From: Anadara kagoshimensis
Lineage: Eukaryota > Mollusca > Bivalvia > Arcoida > Arcidae
Length of the DNA: 64,000 bases
Assembly (NCBI GenBank): GCA_021292105.1
Contig: CM037865.1
Coordinates: 68,493,356-68,557,355 of the forward strand
Direction: 5' to 3'
Shown piece by piece: positions 13,280 to 24,111 of this stretch; within the stretch, counting starts at the first letter, position 1, and each line of letters begins with the position of its first letter. Made by a program: the position numbers and the translations under genes. A model generated the notes under the pieces. It saw only the letters and a list, made by a program, of their open reading frames with translations. It did no database searches and was not told the DNA's origin.

Positions 13280-13640
13280 AGTGTTCTTGAATGCGTTGGC
13301 TATAGTCAATTAGTAGTTCTCAGCTACAAATTAATTTATTCTATTCTTAATCAGTGTTACATTGTTCAGAGTGTTTATTACATTTTTCCTTTTATTTTGG
13401 TGTGATTCTATCAACTATTCAACTAGGTCTGTGTTGTGTTCTTGGATGCATTGTCAAACACACGTTTTTCAGTTATGATCATTGTAACTTGTTCAATTTG
13501 TTTATTGCATGTACATGAACGTCGTATTTTGGAATGTGTTGGCTGTTGTCATATACCAGTTTTTTAATATACTAATGTAATTATCATTATAACTAGTTCG
13601 ATGTGTTTGTTACATGTATATCAACAAATTTTAAAAGCTC
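13280..13640. repeat. Diverged tandem repeat, roughly 105-130 bp period
   Basis: Two motifs recur in order: TTCTTGAATGCGTTGGCTAT (13287), TTCTTGGATGCATTG (13440) and TTTTGGAATGTGTTGGCTGT (13527); and an ATCATTGTAACTTGTTCAAT-like block at about 13350, 13478 and 13584. Confidence 0.5.
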
Positions 13641-15393
13641 TGTTAGACTATATGATATTTGTAATTCATCATAACTGAGGACCTGTATTCGGTAGACCAG
13701 ACAAGCACGATATTATGTGAAATGTAATTTTTCATAGATAACTGGTTGTCAGATTTTATACAAGTCAGAGAATTGCTCAGACCTTGTGTATCGATAATAG
13801 CACGCTAAATATTAAGATGATACGCTGTTTGGTAATGGTCATATAGACGGATAGTGAATTATTGTGTCTGTGTGTTCATCTTTGACTCGTTATATTTTGA
13901 TGTGTTGACAACTAATGTGCACATGGTTGATGATGATATAATCTTTTGTCAACGGTAAATAATAAAGGATTTGGGTGTTGATCTAACAGGTCAAAATGAA
14001 AACTACTTTATTAGCGAAATACTGCGTTTAAAATCACTGTAAGTAATTGTAGAAGATGTTTTTTTGGAAAACCAGCTTTAATTATTGTAAAAAAGGAATG
14101 TAAGTGTTAAACTCGAGGAGTTATTTCTAAAAATCTGACGTCGGTTTGTTTCAAATCAATCGTTTACATCCGTATATCCCATATTAACATCGGATTGTTG
14201 TGTTGTGAATTGCTCATTATACGGTTTATAACTGGTAATTGAAAAGGGCTATTCAGACCACACTTCACGTCTATTACTTTTATTATTGTTTTACATTTCT
14301 AATTATGCTCTGGGCTAGGTTTGTCTATCCACTTCTTTGGATATATATACGATATAGGCATGCGTAATAAGAATGTCAGATAGATGAACATCTCCAATCA
14401 AACAGAAGATGTTTTTATTAACATTATTAGCTATGGTTCTGGTTAATCAATGAATTTTCAGAACCTTCGTTCTTTATTTTTTCCTTCTCTGATAGGCACA
14501 TTTTCCTCAGCTAAAATACCTACAAGTTTAGGATTGTTTTCATGGGAGACTAACTTATCGATTTTTCTGCATATCTGTTAAAATTCAAACACGTAGTTGC
14601 CTAAATAAATGAGTATTGTTGGCAATTGCATGTGTTATGTTTGATTCTGTATACGAAGATGCATTCAAAGGTAACACATGGAAATAAACAATTTTTAAGC
14701 AAAAACTTGTTGAATTTGTATTACAAGGTGTGATAATAGTACAGGTATTACCAATTCAAGCGTCCTCATTGTAACGTCTATTTGTCATGTACATAAGCAG
14801 CAATACGTACTTCGTTTTGCGCTTAAACTTCCTAATTTATTGCTGAATTAATTAAACGACGTAAAATGTTATTAATTGCATGTTAAACTCAAAATCAAAC
14901 TTTATTTAATATTTGATGGTTTTATATCAGCAGGTCAACAGCAGAACTAGAAGGACATCTGGTACTTTGAAGTGAAGGGTACTATAATAGCATAACTCAA
15001 TAGATGAACAAATCCAATTAAACTTTAGATGATAAAAATCTCAATCGATATTCGTTCTTCTTTTCCCATTTTCCATTCAAGAACTTTTTTCAATATAAGT
15101 TAATCCATTCAGATTCTAATCCCAGACACAGTTTAGATGCAAAACAAATAAAACAAAAACAAGAGAAAAAAAATCTTCGAAAGTTGTTTTCAGATCACAG
15201 ATACAGTATAAAAAATATGGAAAAAAGAAAAAGACTTAGAGAAAGTTGTTTACAGATGAAGTAATTAGTTATATTGTTGTTTCTTTATAATGTAAACAAT
15301 AAGTTTAAGTGGCTTTAAGACAATTGGTAAAATGCTTTCTGTAATGCTGTTTAAATAATTGTTTTATTCTCTTACTTAGCCTAATTTGATACA
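13641..15393. other. No gene recognised; 3' flank of the receptor gene
   Basis: AT-rich. A loosely duplicated block starting GATGAACA...TCCAAT occurs at about 14380 and 15003. The part next to 15456 probably includes the receptor 3' UTR. Confidence 0.45.
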
Positions 15394-15399
15394 TTTATT
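15394..15399 (-). promoter_or_regulatory. Candidate poly(A) signal of the receptor gene
   Basis: A minus-strand AATAAA lies 57 bp past the stop codon. Others occur at 15438-15443 (very close to the stop) and 15363-15368. AATAAA is frequent by chance in sequence this AT-rich, so the site used is a guess. Confidence 0.3.
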
Positions 15400-15455
15400 G
15401 ATTTAAAGAAAATACAATAACAAATCATTTAAAAATATTTATTAAAACGCATCAT

Positions 15456-15994
15456 CTAAACACGTGATCCCTCCTGTTCCATTGCTTTGATTTTCTCCAT
15501 AGGATAAATGTTACTTCTAGTTGAAGAGTCCAAGATTTCAACTTTATTTGGAGTGGACATTTTTACAATAGTATCACGTGTAATATTACCGTTCGTCGCG
15601 TGAGTAGAACACGTGGGGCAGGGATGGTACATAACTCCATTACCTACCGAATATGAGCCATTGTTTGTCATTTTATCGTGTTTACAAATGTCTAAAAGGC
15701 TTTTCCTAAGCGAGTCATTATGTCCGTCACCTCCAATAATATCACTTGAGCGATGGTGATGATTGCTAACACTTGAACCTTCCGCCTTCCTCCAATCAGC
15801 ATTAACCAGTTTGGATGATTTTCGTTTCTTGGGATTTTTTATATAACTGTAATAAAGTAACAGACTGCCTTGATTTCCGAGTGATCTATGAAAACAACAA
15901 CAGCAAAGAGTCTCCTTGAAAGCCTGTCTGTATCTTTTTGACATAACGTTATATAAGACTGGGTTTACAGTTGAGCCAACAAAATACAAAACAC
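15456..15994 (-). CDS. Receptor exon 4: TM7 and cytoplasmic tail
   Basis: The acceptor TTTAATTTTGTAG|GT is at 15995. The exon completes G338 and reads VLYFVGSTVNPVLYNVMSKR, covering TM7 with NPxxY and the start of helix 8. A four-Cys cluster at 368-371 follows, then about 145 residues of tail rich in Ser, His, Asn and Lys. The stop TAG is at 15458-15456. The last residues, G-S-R-V, fit a class I PDZ ligand pattern (S/T-x-hydrophobic). A few open codons upstream of the acceptor are intronic. Confidence 0.93.
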
Positions 15995-18900
15995 CTACAA
16001 AATTAAACAAAAATACAAAAATTAATGAAAATTAATCTCGGTAAAAATCGGCAAAGTGTTGTACGTGGTGGTCTAACAGTGCCATGTAAAAAGTCAATCA
16101 GCTCTAAACAGTATGCGTCATGAAAAGTACATGTATTTCTCGAGGGAAAATTCTACACTAGCGTGTAAATGGCAAACACTGGCCAAATGACCCCTTTATT
16201 TGTTGTGACAGGTACTTAACTAACAACGCAAAATGGCATTTACAAAACTTAATCAGAATACTTTATTTCATTTTACGTGAAACATCACATTTCCCTAAAT
16301 GAAATATAAAATGAAAATACACTCGTACTTAATCATTGAAATGTTCTGATTGCGCAATTAATAATGCACTTTTATTTCATACTAGGGAATACCCGCTGGT
16401 TATACAAAAGGTTTCAACAATTAATCAAAATTGTTCTGTGTGCAATTTGCATGTAAAATTTGTTACATTTTACATTGTGTTGGTATGAACTTCATATCTA
16501 TAAAAGAGACGTGTAATTTATCAGACAATGTGTGCAGTAATTTGATTTTGAAATATAGCGTCATAAATAATAACGTTCTTAAACTGTTCGACAAACATTT
16601 TAGATTATAGTAATATGTTGCAAATATATTTTATGCAATGACGCTAGCTGCTTATAAATAAAATGTTGACACAGGGATATTACCAGCGTAGACTTGTCAA
16701 TGTCTTCTAAAACGTTTTATGACCGTCATCACAATATTGGTGATAAATATGATGCCCCTGTATCAATAGGTACCCTGGGTTTATTTTACATCATATAGTT
16801 CCATATTCCTTTCATTCTCAATTTTGATTCAACATGTGACGGGTGCAGTGTTGCAACCGCTATTGAAATAACGACCACTATTGAAATAATTATTTCAATA
16901 GCGGTTGAGAATGCACTGAAATACCGACCACTATTGAAATAATTTCAATAGCGGTTGGGAATGCACTGAAATCACGACCACTATTGAAATTGGAATAATT
17001 ATTTCAATAGCGGTTGTATCTGCACTGAAATAACGACCTCTATTGAAATAATTATTTCAATAGCGGTTGAGGATGCACTGAAATGACGACCACTATTGAA
17101 ATAATTATTTCAATAGCGGTAGAGAATGCACTGAAATAACGACCTCTATTGAAATAATTATTTCAATAGCGGTTGAGAATGCACTGAAATAACGACCTCT
17201 ATTATTTCAATAGCGGTTGGGAATGCACTGAAATAACGACCACTATTGAAATGATTTCAATAGCGGTTGAGAATGCACTGAAATAACGACCACTATCGAA
17301 ATTGGAATAATTATTTCAATAGCGGTAGTATCTGCACTGAAATAACGACCTATATTGAAATAATTATTAGTCCCCTATCGGTGAAACCGAAAGGGGATTA
17401 TAGTGATAGTCGATGTCCGTCTGTCAGTCTGTCGGTCTGTCAGTCTGTCCGGGCTTGTATCCGCAACTCCTACCAAACTACTGAAGGGATTTCACTCAAA
17501 CTTTACAAAATTGATCATCAGGAAGTCCTTTTATGCATATCCAAAGGGCGTTGTTGTCAGATGTGCGTCTGTCTGTTCAGCCGTCCGTCCGTCCGTCCAG
17601 AAAGCTTGTATTTGCAACTCCTTCCAAACTACTGAAGGGATTTCACTCAAACCTTACAGAATTGATCATCAGGATGTCCTTTTATGCATATCCTAAGGGC
17701 GTTGTTGTCAGATGTGCGTCCGTCCGTCGTACAAGTCACTTGCATGTACCATAATTTTTAATCTCTCCGCTCACACGTCACTCGCATGTCACGTATAACT
17801 GTGCAACATATTGTTAAAATAACTAATTTCAGTTGTGCAAATTAACATACACTTACAGATTAATTCGAAAATAGTTTGAGTTTCGGTAAAAGTATTTTTA
17901 TTGTATGTAAATGTATCTGTTATTAATAATTTCTGAATTACTACAGGATATCTTTTTTCTCAGAATTGAGGAAATTCGGTATTCTGACTTCAATTTTTAA
18001 AAATTTTCCGGGGGAGCATGCCCCAGACCCCTTAGCTCACCCACCCACACAATATTGTCAAAATTTGTTGCAAATTAAAAATACATATTATGCCAATAAA
18101 CTCTAAAATAGTTTTGGTTTCATTAAGCGTGTCTTTCTTGAGTGAATATGTTATCAAAAATTTCTGAAAGATATTTTTTAATTCTCATAATTCAGGAAAT
18201 TGCATATATTGACTTTAATTTATAAAATTTTCCTAGGGGAGCATGCCCCCGAATCCCCTAGCGCATGCGCGCCTGCGGCGCACTGTCTTCACGTGACCCT
18301 TTGGTTTGCCCCCCCCCACTTTCAAATGGGCTGCTACGGGCCTGCTTCCGGAGCATCCGGCCTCACTTCCATGCTGGAAGTTCACGTGTACACTTTGTTT
18401 TGCCGTTTTAACGTCCAATGGTTTAATTACACTGGATTAACCCTAATGTATATTGTTGTGTTTATATAAATGCACATATAGACTAGAAAGTTGTTTCTTG
18501 AAATTAGTCTAAATATCGCTCTGCTTAAATTTAAAAATTACGAACTGCAATATGAATCTTAACATGTTCATCTTTTATTTGTATTCTTGTCATAACGTTT
18601 TAAAGAAGAAAACTGCATTTTATGAATTGTAAGATACACACTTTTCTATCTCGTTCTTTTTAAATGGTTTTACTTTATGAATCCCACTGAATATAGTAAT
18701 TTATAAATTTTATTTATTTTTTTTTTAAAAAACACTTACCTCTGTTGATCAGTACAAAGTGACTTCTTCTCTTGAAAGCACCCCGTGACTCCGAGTCTAT
18801 TTCGATTGGTTAGCAATAACAAATGATAAGTAGTGGCACTGAAAAAAACTATTTTTTTCTTCCTTTTCTGTCTCAATGCCTTTGCAGATGAACTTGTCAC

Positions 18901-21900
18901 ATACGGTAATATTTTAATGTATTGTTTTATTGCCTTCCATCTCTTTTTTAAAATAATGGGAAATACATATTGCAGTGCAATTTTGATGTATCATTGAAGA
19001 AGATTTTAAGTCCTGTACTTATGCATTGTATAATTTAGCTCAATGTTATTTTTTAACTTGGTCTTATATATCAGATCTGAAATATCTTATCATTTTCTTC
19101 TCTGAAAAAATTTGCGGTTAATATGTATGGATTATAGTTCATTATGTTTATAAACTGAATGTTATAGAAAAAACCCTTCTTAAAAATATTTAAACGGATA
19201 TCTTAATAATAAAATCAAAGCACCTTAAATTCGAAAAATGCAGCTGTACATGCAAGGTTTTCGTAATGATTTTGACCAGTATATACTGTTTATAGGAAAC
19301 AAGCTAATGTATAAACTTACCAGTATATACTATACATTAGAAAACAGAGGTGAATTACGACTGTTCCTCAACAAATACCTCTTATAACTTTTGTTTTTGG
19401 TATGGTAAGATATATTACTATTAATTAACGAATAAGATCATATTCACTGGTTGTGCAGTGATAAACATAATCGTCATCGCAAATATATTCAATAGGCGGT
19501 TAGGTTATTCGTGTAGAAAAAAAGTTCTTAAGACATTATTATTTCAATAGTGGTCGTTATTTCGGTTCTCAACCGCTATTGAAATAATTTCAATAGTGGT
19601 CGTTATTTCAGTGCATTCCCAACCGCTAGTGAAATAATAGAGGTCGTTATTTCAGTGCATTCTCAACCGCTATTGAAATAATTATTTCAATAGAGGTCGT
19701 TATTTCAGTGCATTCTCAACCGCTATTGAAATAATTATTTCAATAGTGGTCGTTATTTCAGTGCATTTTCAACCGCTATTGAAATAATTATTTCAATAGA
19801 GGTCGTTATTTCAGTGCAGATTCAACCGCTATTGAAATAATTATTCCAATTTCAATAGTGGTCGTTATTTCAGTGCATTCTCAACCGCTATTGAAATTAT
19901 TTCAATAGTGGTCGTTATTTCAGTGCATTCTCAACCGCTATTGAAATATTATTTCAATAGTGGTCGTTATTTCAATAGCGGTTGTAACAGTGCAGCGAGC
20001 TAATAAGGAGGTGCTTATCCATCCAGACCACCCGGTCACACTTCCCTGGATAAAATTCATGCGTTGAACCTAATTTGCCACTTTCAAAGTATTTACTCTG
20101 CTTTGGGATTCCGATTCTGACATGGATTGGTGAATCTTTTTTTTTTTGGTGGTTATCAACCGTCCTCACTTCACTTGCGGAAGTTTACGTTCTTCACCTA
20201 ATTTGTCAGCATTTACGTTTTAGCTTTCCTTCTGGATTTTGATTAGTGTGTTTGGTTTTAATTATACAATACTAACCCGATATATAAAACATATGACTCT
20301 GTATTTCCAGATTGTTTTTAGACCAATCAGTATTATACATAGTAAACAAACGTTGAGCATGGAATGGAGCCCAGCAGATAAAGAAGGCAACAACAACAGC
20401 AACTGAAACAGATAAAAATAAAAAAAAGTTATCTTAAAGTAAAAATGTAGATATATAATATTACCTTATTACCCAATGTTTTAAAGTTGGCTACGTTATA
20501 TATTACACGTAACATGATAAACATAATGTCATGTTCTATTGTTGAATTTGTATTTGTATTAAAATTTTTACTAAATAGTACATTCAAAATCAGCACAGGA
20601 AACATCTAATAATTAAATTTTCAGTATTTAAAAACGGTGGCTTTTTAATCTCATTTCTTAAAACTATCACATTTGAATTATAACAGCATTATATGAAAAG
20701 GTACACAATCGTAAAATCGGGGCCACATGTGTGGTATAATCCATTATATTAGTGTTCAAATTGAAACTAAAACTGTCTCTTGAGAGCCAAATACCCCATC
20801 CCCCTAACGTTGACCTCCGGACCTTGACCTTTGACTTATGCACATCAATTTGGTAAGTGACACATCGTCTTAGTTTACATTTCTGACAAGTTTGGTCCAT
20901 CTATTGACACGGAAGATATGAAGCGGACAAGATATTGGGCCGGACAACCAGACGGACAGATAGGGTGATTCCTATATACCCCAAACAATACGTTCGCGAA
21001 GGTTATAGAAAGACAAAACTTCATCTAAATATAAAGAAAGTTGACAATGGCGATATCGCCGAAAGTTCGTCGGTTTTGCATCGACTAAAGTTTTCAAGCT
21101 AGAGCTAATTTAAACAATCCTTCGGGTGATGATTGTTAGTTCGTGTATAGATAATAAATATTTCTGAAAATGTTTCAACGAATTTTATTAGAAGTGTCCA
21201 TCTGGCATTGAAACATAGCCTGGAACACAAAACCGCTCATTAACTGCACAGTTTAGAGTCGTTAATACCAAATTTTATTGGTTACTATTTGACATTGTCA
21301 TTTAGCTAATAATAAAAGTATGATTAAATTGCAGACCTGTCGAAAGTTTAACGGTAAGCCAACAAATTAGTGCCGAATCGGTTGCCCATCTCGATACCTC
21401 GTAGCTGTATTTCGAAAGTACTAATTGTTATGTATCCCTAAACAGACAGTATTTCAACCACTAACCAATTAGCAATTTAGCAGCTAAGCTTTGATTTTTT
21501 TCCGTTAGCTCAGTGTTAAACTGCAGCAGGCCTGAACTGTAGTTTCATTCAATATATGATCGCTGAGAGAATTCAAGCATCAATAATAATAATTACAGGT
21601 TAATATGTTAACATGTTAATTAGGGCTGACACATGTATATGTTAACATGTTAGGGTTGACACATATATATGTTTTACACTTATACATGTATAAGCACTTA
21701 TGCCTAAACCAAATGATTTACTTGTTTATGATCATATTTACCTAACATACGAAGAACAACTTTCCTGGAATGAGAACACGAATGGTTTCCTTGCGACTCT
21801 TCAGAACCGGCACGGTTCAATGACGCTCGCCTCAGTGCGATAGCTATCCTTATATACAGAAGCGTAATTAAAGTCATTGGAAACACAAAAAACAAAAATG

Positions 21901-23764
21901 TTGACACTTGAAACACAATCTTCATCAGATGCGTCCACTTTCGTCCGATATTACATATCAGGGAATCCTCTATGATTGGGTTGTCTATATAATAAAACGT
22001 TTCCGTGAATATAGGATATGGCATAGCGAACATAAAGGATAATATCCATATTACAATAATTATCTTAATCGTTCTTTTAAAATCTGTAATTTTGTGTGAT
22101 ATTAGTGGATGACAAATCGCAATATAACGTTCTACTGTAAACGCTGTAATGGTGAGTATTGAGGCATATGATGTCACTTCCGTTAACAATGCTTGGAATA
22201 CACAAAACACTTCCCCAGCACGCCAAGGATATGATTCCAATACAGTGTAGCATTCATGTGGCAACCCTGAAATAAAAGATAAATCACTCCCATGTAAAAT
22301 GTGTAAACAACAATTTATAAGTGATGTTAATTCATAAAATATATACATATACTTGCATGGCGAAAATATGAAGCTTTAAAACAAAAATGTTAAGACTCTG
22401 GCATAAGCAATAAATGTATTTTAATTTTGACTCTGTTTATTATTCAAATAAATTTTTAAAAAATGTGTTTAATAAAACGAACCTAATTCATTATTCTACA
22501 ATGCTTTTTTTAGTTTTATAACCAGGCTTACTGTCTTTCCTGGCAATGTAAGACGATTAATTCTAACGTCATATTATATAATTCATATATTCCCTTAGCT
22601 TGTATCACTTTGGAAACAACAACTCAAAGTATTTGACAACTATGCATAATCGAATAACATGTTTTGCATTTTTGAAAAGATTTTATTTGTCTATTGCTAA
22701 AAGCCGTTTAATTAACTGCGACATTTCAACTAGCTTGGAATACTACAGATATTTTCATGGCATGTAAACGTTTTTTTTTTCTGAAATCGAACACGAAAGC
22801 ATTTTGTCTCACAAGTAAGGTTTTTCAAAAACACAATATTATAATTAAAATAATAGTACACACTCTGAAAAATAAATTTAAAATGAATTTCTAGTCACTA
22901 TTATTTGAATTGTGTTTTGTGATCTAACAAGTTGAGAATATAAATGCCTTCGTACATGTAGACACATCACCATGACTACAGATACTTGTCACTAATTTGT
23001 ATAAGAACCGTGTTTGAGACGTCAGTAATACTTCCACATGCAAATGTTATGTAAATCTAAAACTTCAGTGATTCCAACAGTGTACAAATTACAGATTATT
23101 CAGAATTAATTTTGTAAAAATAACACCATTAAAGCGGGATAAGTGACATTAAAACGCATCGTTATATAAAGACAAACATATAACGTTGACATGTTTTGGA
23201 ATTTATGTATCCAAACATACATATCTAAACCAATTTCAATTCAGATTTTTAAATAATATTTTTTTTCCGTAATAAATTCTCGAAACACTGATATGGCAAA
23301 AGTATAATCGTGTTTTATCTAAACGAAAAAAAATGTTGATTAAAAACAATTTGGTAGCGTAATAGAGCTGTTTTTAAACATAACACGCAGGATTTGGCTA
23401 ATTGCCTGAAGGTATAGACAAAATTGTCCAAAACATTCTATAATTAGTTTCCATTACATTGCCTAGGTCATGTATGCAGTCTCTCAGCATTTCATGTATT
23501 ATATAACAAAAGAATAATCGCTTTGAATGAAATACCCCGGAACAAGAGTTCTACTTTTTTTAGTTGATGTAAGTAAACTGTTAACATCCGTACAAAAATG
23601 TTTATATCACAAAAAGTAATGTCCCAATAGTACATTGTATTTCACGTTTATAGTTAATATGTTTTATGCTTTCTGTGTTATCCCATAAACAGTTAAATGG
23701 TCGTTTTGTGTAAAAGATATGAATTGAGTAAATTGCATTTTTACGCACTACAATGATGTACTTG

Positions 23765-23803
<39 letters not shown>

Positions 23804-24058
23804 AATGTAACAAACTATTGAAAAAATCAGCACATGACAACTAATTTAATTAATAATATTTTTAAAAGAACATAGCTCGATTACCATTGACATTAAAAAT
23901 TGGAATGAAATTTTCAATAAAAAGAAAACAACAAACGTAGAAATGGTAATACGAATAAGAAATGATCCTAGATAAATTATTACTAAATATCGTGTAATTG
24001 TGCGAATGTGAATTCATTTACATATTCGCTATGCAGTGTTTGAGCATTTATAACACAG

Positions 24059-24111
<53 letters not shown>

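Larger units (their letters stand above)
16849..19989. mobile_element. Foldback-like DNA transposon, 3141 bp, non-autonomous
   Basis: The ends are inverted copies of each other: the left begins TGTTGCAACCGCTATTGAAA and the right ends in the complement of TGTTACAACCGCTATTGAAA. The flanks carry a 6-bp direct duplication, GTGCAG, at 16843-16848 and 19990-19995. Because the insertion sits in a repeat with intact copies elsewhere, removing the element plus one GTGCAG restores the family A sequence. Both arms (about 520 and 455 bp) are tandem arrays of short palindromic units. The 2.16 kb interior holds other repeats and no transposase-like frame. The design recalls foldback transposons, but the superfamily cannot be named from the sequence. 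Confidence 0.88.
15995..20276 (-). other. Receptor intron 3
   Basis: This 4282-bp phase 1 intron is dominated by transposon sequence. A family A copy (16655-16848 and 19990-20148) is split by a 3141-bp foldback-like element, and a second family A tail (20150-20265) ends 11 bp from the exon 3 donor. The stretch 15995-16654 has no recognised feature. Confidence 0.88.
20403..21741 (-). other. Receptor intron 2
   Basis: This 1339-bp phase 1 intron contains a repeat B copy (20750-21005), a MITE (21331-21539) and a short tandem duplication near the donor end (21602-21672). Confidence 0.85.

Noticed and set aside
16849-17368. Regularly spaced repeats resembling a CRISPR array
   Set aside because: Unit spacing is irregular (44-59 bp), spacers are not unique, the array is mirrored at 19534-19989, and the context is an animal intron.
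17381-17754. Three overlapping open frames with repeated text
   Set aside because: They arise from a 151-bp tandem repeat inside the foldback-like element.
20667-20900. Minus-strand frame with CQKCKLRRC, looking like a zinc motif
   Set aside because: It lies within repeat B, and the other copy does not keep the frame.
22267-22348. Extra N-terminal residues (MYIFYELTSL...) ahead of receptor exon 2
   Set aside because: They lie upstream of a good acceptor (TTTCAG), do not match the family and would not connect to TM2. They are read as intron.
23602-23805. Minus-strand frame beginning with Thr-His repeats
   Set aside because: The repeats are a translated (TG)n microsatellite. The frame is in receptor intron 1.
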